DNA of 5,111 nucleotides from JBCDJG01 sp038748065 (lineage in GTDB: Bacteria > Pseudomonadota > Gammaproteobacteria > Pseudomonadales > Halieaceae): the NCBI GenBank assembly GCA_038748065.1, contig JBCDJG010000103.1, positions 1-5,111 of the forward strand, in the 5' to 3' direction. Below the pieces are notes generated by a model. The model ran no database searches and was not told the DNA's origin. It saw only the letters and a program-made list of their open reading frames with translations. Numbering within the stretch: position 1 is the stretch's first letter; the number at the start of each line of letters is the position of its first letter. The position numbers were made by a program, and so were the translations under genes. This document shows positions 1 through 4,788 of the stretch, piece after piece.

Positions 1-201
1 AATCTCGTACTGGTCACGTGCATCCTTATTAACGTGCGGTGAAATCAGCACGGTAAACTTCTCCTTCCGGGTCGGAAGGGGGATGGGACCTTTGACCTGC
101 GCGCCAGTGCGGCGAGCTGTTTCTACAATCTCCTGAGTCGACAAATCGATCAGTCGATGGTCAAACGCCTTGAGGCGAATACGAATGCGTTGATTCTGCA
201 C
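1..201 (-). CDS. rpsJ: 30S ribosomal protein S10, N-terminal 67 residues (runs off left edge)
   Basis: S10 is a small-subunit head protein and, as NusE, a partner of NusB in transcription antitermination. The reverse complement from 201 reads V/M-QNQRIRIRLKAFDHRL, then GPIPLPTRKEKFTVLISP and HVNKDARDQYEI, which closely matches the enterobacterial protein (about 103 residues) with no gap. About 36 C-terminal residues lie beyond the window. The start is GTG (199-201), exactly where the family begins, and a GGAG Shine-Dalgarno (211-214) sits 9 nt upstream. S10 normally heads the S10 operon just downstream of tuf; here it is about 4.6 kb away but on the same strand as the tuf fragment at the right edge. 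A good sigma70 promoter lies about 60 nt upstream. Identification is essentially certain. Confidence 0.97.
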   Translation of the reverse strand, partial: MQNQRIRIRLKAFDHRLIDLSTQEIVETARRTGAQVKGPIPLPTRKEKFTVLISPHVNKDARDQYEI

Positions 202-210
202 CTGACCTAA

Positions 211-214
211 CTCC
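211..214 (-). promoter_or_regulatory. Ribosome binding site of rpsJ
   Basis: GGAG on the minus strand, 9 nt before the GTG at 199-201. It supports the non-ATG start of rpsJ, which protein similarity also fixes. Confidence 0.6.
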
Positions 215-268
215 AATCCAATAAAAAACCAGAGGCTCGCGCGGAACCCCCCGAAAAAACGAGTGCGA

Positions 269-297
269 AGTCTAATGAGCGTACACTGGCCTGTCAA
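269..297 (-). promoter_or_regulatory. Sigma70-type promoter driving rpsJ / S10 operon
   Basis: On the minus strand a perfect -35 TTGACA (292-297) is separated by exactly 17 nt from TAGACT (269-274), which matches the -10 consensus at 4 of 6 positions, including the first T, the A at position 2 and the last T. Transcription would start near 262, giving an untranslated leader of about 60 nt before the rpsJ GTG. This makes functional sense: the terminator after tuf (4702-4735) and the interposed genes should stop read-through from the str operon, so S10 needs its own strong promoter. The leader is much shorter than the roughly 170-nt E. coli S10 leader that carries L4-mediated attenuation. It contains T-rich stretches on the minus strand, but I could not draw a convincing attenuator stem. 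Confidence 0.75.
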
Positions 298-407
298 CGG
301 TTTGCCCCAAAAGAATTCGGGTAAAGTACAGCGGTGATATTCGTTCTAGTTATATTCCTCTCAGAGTGACTTCCACCGAGAATCTCACGCAGGTAAGCTC
401 GGCCACT

Positions 408-1196
408 ATGCGTGCCATGCTCTACAGCGCACTAGGCGCAATACTCCTGCCGGCGACCGCCCAGGCCGCCGCCATCGGTAATGATGACTGGCGAGTGATC
501 GTCAACTTCCCAATGATCTGGGCTCCCGATATCGAGGGCGAAGTGACCGTGGATGGCATCAGCAACGGGATCGAGATCGGTTTCAGCGATATTCTCGAAA
601 ATCTGGAATTTGGTTTTATCGGCGAACTCTGGCTCAAAAAGGGGCGCTGGGGCCTTGGCTGGCGTTCAATGCTGCTGGAAACCGAGTCGAAGCTGCGGAC
701 CGATGCGACGGGCCTGCCGGGCCGCCCGCCGGTCATCGGCGCGCACGAGCTGAAGATCGACGCTTCACTCTTTACCTCTGACATTGTCATCGACTACCAC
801 TTCAACCAGTGGCTCGGACTATACGGCGGCCTCAGGCGCAGTGGCACAGAAATAAGCTATCGCATCAGGCCGCTGGAGGATGGGCTGGTGAATGTAAAAC
901 GCCGCGGGACCATCGCAGACGAAGTATTATTCGATTGGGTGGCTGGTATCGACCTTGGCTACAACTTCGACGACCGCTGGCGAGCAGAGGTTCAGGCGGA
1001 CACACTGATTACGGGCGACAACGACAGCAACAGGCTGATCAATGCGCACCTGTCCTACAACTTCAACGAACGCCATAGCCTGTGGTTTGGCTATCGCTAT
1101 CTGAATATGGTGCAGAAAACCCGACAGGATGGCAGCCGGCTGAAAACGGACTTCACGCAACATGGACCCACGCTCGGCTGGAGCTTCACTTTTTAG
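408..1196 (+). CDS. Outer-membrane beta-barrel protein of unknown function
   Basis: The predicted precursor has 262 residues. Residues 1-20 form a signal peptide: R2, a hydrophobic core (LYSALGAILLPA) and an ATAQA/AAI signal peptidase I site. The mature part alternates polar and aromatic residues in beta-barrel style. It has a GEVTVDG turn, an FSDILENLEFGFIGE segment, a KKGRWGLGWRS strand, repeated Y-x-F/N strands (YHFNQWLGLYGG, LGYNFDDRW, LSYNFNERH), a GYRYLNM strand and a C-terminal QHGPTLGWSFTF. The terminal phenylalanine is the usual BAM recognition signal. The pattern (G-x-V-x-V-x-G, F-x-D-I/L, K-G-R-W-G, G-Y-R-Y-L, T-Q-H-G-P) recalls a widespread proteobacterial family of uncharacterised outer-membrane proteins; substrate unknown. 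I chose ATG 408, with AGGTAA 11 nt upstream, over in-frame GTG 366 because it puts the signal peptide at the N terminus; ATG 417 is also possible. The gene is divergent from rpsJ and convergent with the YdcH gene. No convincing promoter was found. Confidence 0.8.
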   Translation: MRAMLYSALGAILLPATAQAAAIGNDDWRVIVNFPMIWAPDIEGEVTVDGISNGIEIGFSDILENLEFGFIGELWLKKGRWGLGWRSMLLETESKLRTDATGLPGRPPVIGAHELKIDASLFTSDIVIDYHFNQWLGLYGGLRRSGTEISYRIRPLEDGLVNVKRRGTIADEVLFDWVAGIDLGYNFDDRWRAEVQADTLITGDNDSNRLINAHLSYNFNERHSLWFGYRYLNMVQKTRQDGSRLKTDFTQHGPTLGWSFTF

Positions 1197-1304
1197 GCTA
1201 AATTACGCACAGCGAGTCGCCTCTTGAGCCGCTGTCAGCCGCCACCGAAGATTGTCCGACTTCTCAATTCGTGCGCAGCAGGTCTCGCAGAGTGGCCGGT
1301 TCCC

Positions 1305-1544
1305 TCACGGTGCCGTCAGCATCCGGTAGAGTTCATCCTTCAGATGCACGCGCCGCACCTTGGCCTCCTCCTCGGTCTGCGTGGTAACCGGGGTGACCTC
1401 GTTCTCCATGTTTTCGATACTGCGAGTAAGCTTGTGATACTCGTCGAAGAGGTTACGGAAGTGATGGTCACGAACCTTGAGATCGTGGATACGCTCTTTC
1501 AGCTCGGGAAATTCATGGACCAGATCGTGATGCTCTACGGACAT
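1305..1544 (-). CDS. YdcH family (DUF465) small protein
   Basis: A 79-residue, highly charged and mostly helical protein. It contains EHHDLVHEFPELKERIHDLK, then DHHFRNLFDEYHKLTRSIENME, and ends VRRVHLKDELYRML. These are the hallmarks of the YdcH/DUF465 family: the HHxLxxEFPExKxxIHxLK start, HFxxLFDEYHxL, and the RRxxLKDELYxML end. Its length is normal for the family. Members are small, cytosolic, coiled-coil-prone proteins with no established function. ATG 1542-1544 is chosen because an AGGAG lies 5 nt upstream (on the minus strand, about 1550-1554) and the family starts here; an upstream in-frame start at 1607 would add 21 unrelated residues. The gene is transcribed away from the glycosyltransferase operon and convergently with the beta-barrel gene, so it is a single-gene unit. 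Confidence 0.9.
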   Translation of the reverse strand: MSVEHHDLVHEFPELKERIHDLKVRDHHFRNLFDEYHKLTRSIENMENEVTPVTTQTEEEAKVRRVHLKDELYRMLTAP

Positions 1545-1576
1545 GTTATCTCCTCTCGGCACTTTTACGACATGCC

Positions 1577-1594
1577 CCCAGCATACACGCTGGG
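1577..1594. repeat. Inverted repeat upstream of the YdcH gene
   Basis: CCCAGC (1577-1582) and GCTGGG (1589-1594) form a perfect 6-bp inverted repeat around a 6-nt centre, 33 nt before the YdcH start codon. On the minus strand it overlaps a weak candidate promoter: TTGTGC, 16-nt spacer, TATGCT. It could be an operator or chance; there is no T-tract to suggest a terminator. Confidence 0.3.
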
Positions 1595-1668
1595 CCAATA
1601 GGCACAATGATCCAGGTCAGGTTAGGACACGCCAGTTAAACCCCAGTTTTTCACTGGACACCGCCGCC

Positions 1669-1696
1669 TTGCTGGTGCCACTATCTCAGCTATAAC
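1669..1696 (+). promoter_or_regulatory. Candidate sigma70 promoter of the glycosyltransferase operon
   Basis: TTGCTG (1669-1674), a 16-nt spacer, then TATAAC (1691-1696), which matches the -10 consensus at 5 of 6 positions. Transcription would begin near 1703, about 70 nt before the first glycosyltransferase codon. It is the best plus-strand promoter-like sequence ahead of the four-gene operon, and a 17-bp inverted repeat lies directly downstream of it. Confidence 0.5.
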
Positions 1697-1705
1697 ACAG
1701 GGGCG

Positions 1706-1722
1706 TGATCGGGGACCGATCA
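1706..1722. repeat. Perfect inverted repeat at the operon's predicted transcription start
   Basis: TGATCGG (1706-1712), GGA spacer, CCGATCA (1716-1722): a perfect 7+3+7 dyad beginning 9 nt after the candidate -10 box. Its position suits an operator for a dimeric regulator acting as a roadblock. As RNA it would form a 7-bp hairpin with a 3-nt loop at the very 5' end of the transcript, which could stabilise the message. The sequence does not decide between these. The half-sites also contain GATC, the Dam recognition sequence. Confidence 0.45.
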
Positions 1723-1771
1723 TTGAACGGCAAGGCACAGACCATGGGCGGCAGGCGCGGGATTGAACACC

Positions 1772-2458
1772 ATGCTTAGTGTGGTGATCCCCTGCTATAA
1801 CGAAACTGACACTATTCGGGAGCTACTGGAGGCGGTTGCCGCGGCACCTGTTCTCGACAAGCAGGTGATTGTCGTCGACGATGCCTCCACCGATGGCAGC
1901 GGCGAGTGCCTGCAAAACGAACTGTCCGACCTGTATGACGTACTCATACGTCACCCGCAGAACCGCGGTAAGGGCGCCGCTTTACGCAGCGGAATTGCCG
2001 CGGCGACCGGCGATATGGTCATCATTCAGGACGCTGATCTCGAATACGATCCAGTGCAATATCCGATGCTGGTTGCGCCGATACGAGATGGCCGCGCCGA
2101 TGCAGTCTATGGTTCCCGCTTCATGGGAGCAGCACCACATCGCGTGCTTTACTTCTGGCACAGGGTAGGCAATGGCGTCCTGACGCTAATGTCCAATATG
2201 TTTACCAACCTCAATCTCACTGACATGGAAACCTGCTACAAGGTTTTCCGTCGCGACTTGATACAGTCCATACACATTGAAGAGGACCGTTTTGGCTTCG
2301 AACCAGAAATCACCGCGAAGCTGGCCAAACGCGGTGCGCGCATTTACGAAGTTGGCATCTCCTATCACGGCCGCACCTATAAAGAGGGCAAGAAGATCAA
2401 CTGGCGCGATGGGGTGCGCGCTATCTACTGCATCCTCAAGTACAACCTTAAGCCCTGA
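1772..2458 (+). CDS. DPM1/GtrB-like family 2 glycosyltransferase (polyprenyl-phosphate sugar synthase)
   Basis: A 228-residue GT-A fold enzyme expected to transfer a sugar from a nucleotide donor to polyprenyl phosphate at the cytosolic membrane face. In order: SVVIPCYNE (3-11) nucleotide-binding start; VIVVDDASTDGS (32-43) with D36/D37; NRGKGAALRSGI (64-75); QDADLEYDP (86-94) carrying the metal-binding D87-x-D89; YGSRF (113-117); TDMETCYK (150-157); RFGFEPEITAK (173-183); and a C-terminal YHGRTYKEGKKINW-type segment typical of dolichol/polyprenol phosphate sugar synthases. It lacks the two C-terminal membrane helices of phage GtrB (usually over 300 residues). ATG 1772 fits the family start and has GGGA 9 nt upstream; in-frame TTG 1763 would add only three residues. 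The TGA shares one base with the next ATG, so it is probably translationally coupled to gtrA. The sugar is not predictable. Confidence 0.9.
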   Translation: MLSVVIPCYNETDTIRELLEAVAAAPVLDKQVIVVDDASTDGSGECLQNELSDLYDVLIRHPQNRGKGAALRSGIAAATGDMVIIQDADLEYDPVQYPMLVAPIRDGRADAVYGSRFMGAAPHRVLYFWHRVGNGVLTLMSNMFTNLNLTDMETCYKVFRRDLIQSIHIEEDRFGFEPEITAKLAKRGARIYEVGISYHGRTYKEGKKINWRDGVRAIYCILKYNLKP

Positions 2459-2835
2459 TGCAGATAGCACGCTACTTCGTGGTGGGGGGGGCGGCGGCCA
2501 TCGTCGACCTCGGTATCTACGCCACGCTAGTCTACCTCTTTGACGTTGGCTACCTCCTGGCCGGCGCCTGTGGATTCCTGTTTGCGACGGGCGTCAACTA
2601 TGTGCTGAGCATCAAACTGGTGTTTAGCAGTAACGCAAGGTTCAGCACCCGACAAGAAATCATCTTGGTCTATTTCGTGAGCGGTATTGGACTGATACTG
2701 CACCAAATCCTGCTGTTCACTGCGGTCGATGGGCTAGATATGCACGTTCTTGTTGGAAAGATATTCGCCATGGGTCTCGTCTTCCTGTGGAATTTCGGCT
2801 CTCGGAAGTACTACGTCTTCGCCGAGCGCCGATGA
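2458..2835 (+). CDS. GtrA family four-helix membrane protein
   Basis: A 125-residue polytopic protein with four predicted membrane helices at about 5-27, 31-53, 68-90 and 95-116. Family motifs are present: RYFVVGGAAAIVDLGIY (5-21), NYVLSIKLVF in the second helix region, and near the end GKIFAMGLVFLWNFGSRK followed by YYVF. GtrA proteins are proposed flippases or membrane anchors for polyprenyl-phosphate-linked sugars. In archaeal Pyrococcus-type dolichol-phosphate mannose synthase a GtrA-like domain is fused behind the GT2 domain, so this pair looks like a split version. ATG 2458 shares its A with the upstream TGA, and the gene's own TGA overlaps the next ATG in an ATGA, indicating coupled translation. 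Codons 9-12 hold an eight-G run (2484-2491). Role from family knowledge; specific substrate unknown. Confidence 0.92.
   Translation: MQIARYFVVGGAAAIVDLGIYATLVYLFDVGYLLAGACGFLFATGVNYVLSIKLVFSSNARFSTRQEIILVYFVSGIGLILHQILLFTAVDGLDMHVLVGKIFAMGLVFLWNFGSRKYYVFAERR
2484..2491 (+). repeat. Eight-G homopolymer within gtrA
   Basis: Eight consecutive G residues span codons 9 to 12 (V-G-G-A) of the GtrA gene. Loss of one G would shift reading to a TAG at 2528-2530. Gain of one G would shift to a frame that closes at 2543. Either change would truncate the protein before its second helix. See the findings for the phase-variation idea. Confidence 0.85.
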
Positions 2836-4307
2836 ATATGAATCTCGCTAACGCGGGGGCGCTGGGCCTGGCCCTGCTAGCGGCCATACTCCTATTTTTC
2901 AGCACACCCTGGGGTCTAGAGACGTCTCCAGATTCCCTCGGTTACATCGACATGGCCCGAGCTATCGGCGGGCCAGAGGCCTTGGCTGGCCTCGATACGC
3001 ATTGGCCACCTCTGTACCCACTGAGTCTTAGGCTGTCGGAGTGGACCTGGGGTGAAATACTGTCCGGCGCTCGTTTCACGCACTGTCTCCTGCACGCGAT
3101 CAACATCCTTGCATTCTATAGCATCTGCGCAGGGCAATCGGCGCCTGGCAGGCTGTCAGCAGTGTCTACAACTTGTCTCTTTGCCTTCTCTCCCTTCACT
3201 TACTTCATAAGCCAGGCGATGGTCAGCGAAGTACTGTTTGTAACCTGGATACTTCTGGCTTTGTTGGCGCTCCGTCGCGCAGATACAGACCAAGGAGGTC
3301 TGGCTCCAGTTGCACTCATGTTCGCTTGCGCGCTGCTGACCCGCTACTCAGCTGTAGCCTTCATCGGCGTGGCCTGTCTCTGGCTGCTGTCCGATAGCAG
3401 TCGCCCATGGTTTCAGCGTTGGTCTCGAAGCATTGTCCTAGGCCTCGCCAGCATCGCCCCTTTGGTAGTGTGGCTGCTTGTGCAGAGTGGCAATGAGAAT
3501 GCGCCCAGACAGCTTGGCTGGCACCCTATTTCGCTGGCACGCGCACTGCAGCTGTTTGATGTACTACTGGTCTGGGCCCAGGCCAACGTTATCGGCACAG
3601 CAGCGGCCGCCTGCTTGCTGGGAGTCTGCATCATGGCCAGCCTCACGCTGACCAAGAGCCTGCAGGAAAGCGAAAAGCGCTATGCTGCACTGCTGATGGC
3701 GACCCCGCTGGGGTACATGCTATTTCTGGTTCTGTCGATTTCGCTGTTCGACTTTTACACTCCCATCGATGCGCGCATACTGCACCCTGGCGGCGTTGTG
3801 CTGCTCGCCGCGATGGGTTTCATTGCTAGCCGCCAGCGGCATCGGATCATCGCAGCCTCTGCGCCCCCACTCATCGTCTTTGTTCTGGGCGTACCCGCCT
3901 TGAATGAACAGATTGCCAATAACATCGACGGTGGTTCCGGCTATTTCAGCAGACCCTTTCGTGAGCAGGACCTCTTGCCTATCATTGACTCCTTGGATAC
4001 AGATAAAATTTACTCTAACGCTCCGGAAGTTTTCCCACTGTATTTTGGTCACACCGCGCAGAAGCTGCCCGTGATGTACTCGCCCATCAATAACCAGTTT
4101 CATGCGGACTATGGGATCAAAATGGAGGCCATGGAGAGGGATGTATTGGCCGGTCGGGCGGTGATCGTTTATTTCAACACCTTTGCCTGGCGTGAATACT
4201 ATCCGGACCTGGAAGTTCTCGCCACGCAGATGGCCCTGCCCGTCGTATTCCCTGGCAACAGCGGTGTTATATTCGGTCTAGACACCAAACGAGACCAGGC
4301 CGACTAA
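2832..4307 (+). CDS. GT-C type polytopic membrane glycosyltransferase (ArnT/PMT-like architecture)
   Basis: A 491-residue membrane protein with about 9-11 hydrophobic segments in residues 8-360 and a soluble, probably periplasmic, C-terminal domain (about 360-491). The first loop has S-P-D-S-L-G-Y (32-38), whose D34 sits where GT-C enzymes keep the catalytic acidic residue, then H-W-P-P-L-Y-P-L (57-64). Further in are QAMVSEVLF with E133 and DARILHPGGVVLL (D313, R315), resembling the conserved R-x-x-x-P of the late helices. GT-C enzymes take a sugar from a lipid phosphate carrier and place it on an acceptor outside the cytoplasm; the upstream GT2 and GtrA proteins would supply that donor. I do not recognise a named family, and donor sugar and acceptor are unknown. 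ATG 2832 overlaps the gtrA stop by 4 nt (ATGA); an alternative GTG at 2787 would add 15 polar residues inside gtrA and is less likely. Confidence 0.82.
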   Translation: MNMNLANAGALGLALLAAILLFFSTPWGLETSPDSLGYIDMARAIGGPEALAGLDTHWPPLYPLSLRLSEWTWGEILSGARFTHCLLHAINILAFYSICAGQSAPGRLSAVSTTCLFAFSPFTYFISQAMVSEVLFVTWILLALLALRRADTDQGGLAPVALMFACALLTRYSAVAFIGVACLWLLSDSSRPWFQRWSRSIVLGLASIAPLVVWLLVQSGNENAPRQLGWHPISLARALQLFDVLLVWAQANVIGTAAAACLLGVCIMASLTLTKSLQESEKRYAALLMATPLGYMLFLVLSISLFDFYTPIDARILHPGGVVLLAAMGFIASRQRHRIIAASAPPLIVFVLGVPALNEQIANNIDGGSGYFSRPFREQDLLPIIDSLDTDKIYSNAPEVFPLYFGHTAQKLPVMYSPINNQFHADYGIKMEAMERDVLAGRAVIVYFNTFAWREYYPDLEVLATQMALPVVFPGNSGVIFGLDTKRDQAD

Positions 4308-4699
4308 TGAGATCAGATACACACTCGGTGCTAATGGGTTACCTGCTGTGGATCTTCGGCTTCATCGGCGCGCATCGCTTTTATTTCGGCAAGCCTGTGA
4401 CGGGCACGATATGGTTTTTTACCTTAGGCCTTTTTTTCATTGGCTGGATCATTGATCTGTTTCTTATCCCGGCGATGGAGAGGGAAGCGGAGTATCGCTT
4501 CGTAGAAGGCCCGGTCGACTATAACATCAGCTGGATTTTGCTGACCTTTCTGGGCGTATTTGGCATCCACCGTTTCTACATGGGCAAGTGGCTGACAGGG
4601 CTGCTATACCTGGTGACGCTGGGCGTGTTCGGGCTGGGCATACTGTGGGATTTCCTGACCCTGAATGAGCAGATATCCGAGGTCAATCGAGAGTACTAA
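4307..4699 (+). CDS. Tandem TM2 domain membrane protein
   Basis: A 130-residue protein made of two TM2 units. Unit 1 (about 8-55) has GAHRFYFGK at 21-29, a hydrophobic segment and D50. Unit 2 (about 73-119) has GIHRFYMGK at 86-94 and D115. The motifs are exactly 65 residues apart, which indicates an internal duplication. Each unit should form a two-helix hairpin, giving four helices; residues 56-72 are a charged linker (MEREAEYRFVEG). TM2 proteins are widespread small membrane proteins without an assigned biochemical role in bacteria. The ATG shares one base with the upstream TAA (TAATG), so it is the coupled last gene of the glycosyltransferase operon. It is followed within a few bases by the terminator. 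A chaperone-like, scaffolding or acceptor role in the pathway is only inference. Confidence 0.88.
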   Translation: MRSDTHSVLMGYLLWIFGFIGAHRFYFGKPVTGTIWFFTLGLFFIGWIIDLFLIPAMEREAEYRFVEGPVDYNISWILLTFLGVFGIHRFYMGKWLTGLLYLVTLGVFGLGILWDFLTLNEQISEVNREY

Positions 4700-4701
4700 C
4701 G

Positions 4702-4735
4702 AAAAAGCCCGGCACGAGGGCCGGGCTTTCTTTCT
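4702..4735. terminator. Bidirectional rho-independent terminator between the operon and tuf
   Basis: AAAGCCCGGC (4704-4713), loop ACGAGG, GCCGGGCTTT (4720-4729): a perfect 10-bp stem. On the plus strand it is followed by a T-rich tract (TTTCTTTCT), ending the operon 3 nt after the TM2 stop. On the minus strand the run of A at 4702-4706 becomes a T5 tract, ending the tuf transcript about 60 nt past its stop. It therefore separates two converging units. Confidence 0.93.
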
Positions 4736-4739
4736 GTGA

Positions 4740-4757
4740 CCCCCGCTCGAGCGAGGG
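4740..4757. repeat. Imperfect palindrome between terminator and tuf
   Basis: A perfect 10-bp palindrome CGCTCGAGCG (4744-4753) is extended on both sides by C:G pairs with one mismatch (C4743/A4754), giving an 18-bp near-palindrome. It lies in the 3' untranslated part of tuf, next to the main terminator. It may add secondary structure to the tuf transcript end. Confidence 0.4.
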
Positions 4758-4788
4758 AATGATGTTATTCGATGCCTGTATCGACGCC

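Noticed and set aside
298..365. Plus-strand promoter for the beta-barrel gene (TTGCCC at 302-307, TATATT at 351-356)
   Set aside because: No pair of hexamers with a 16-18 nt spacing gave an acceptable match, so no promoter is called.
366..407. GTG 366 as start of the beta-barrel gene
   Set aside because: No Shine-Dalgarno is visible, and it would put 14 polar residues before the signal peptide; ATG 408 is preferred.
422..790. Minus-strand open frame of 122 codons inside the beta-barrel gene
   Set aside because: Low-complexity, serine- and proline-rich translation opposite a gene with a signal peptide and barrel features; treated as a shadow frame.
1209..1235. Hairpin ACAGCG / CGCTGT between the convergent barrel and YdcH genes
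   Set aside because: Only a 6-bp stem with a 15-nt loop and no T-tract on either strand, so it does not qualify as an intrinsic terminator.
1224..1601. Plus-strand open frame of 125 codons
   Set aside because: It is antisense to the YdcH gene, which has a clear family match and a strong Shine-Dalgarno; the plus-strand translation resembles nothing.
1643..1657. CCAGT / ACTGG inverted repeat upstream of the operon promoter
   Set aside because: A 5-bp stem with a 5-nt spacer is expected by chance at this length.
2787..2831. GTG 2787 as start of the GT-C glycosyltransferase
   Set aside because: It would lie deep inside gtrA and add a charged N-terminal stretch; ATG 2832 gives the ATGA overlap that fits the operon and starts right before the first helix.
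202..4788. Mobile-element signs (integrase, transposase, terminal repeats, tRNA target)
   Set aside because: None of the open frames resembles a mobility gene and no long repeats bracket the block, so no mobile element is annotated.
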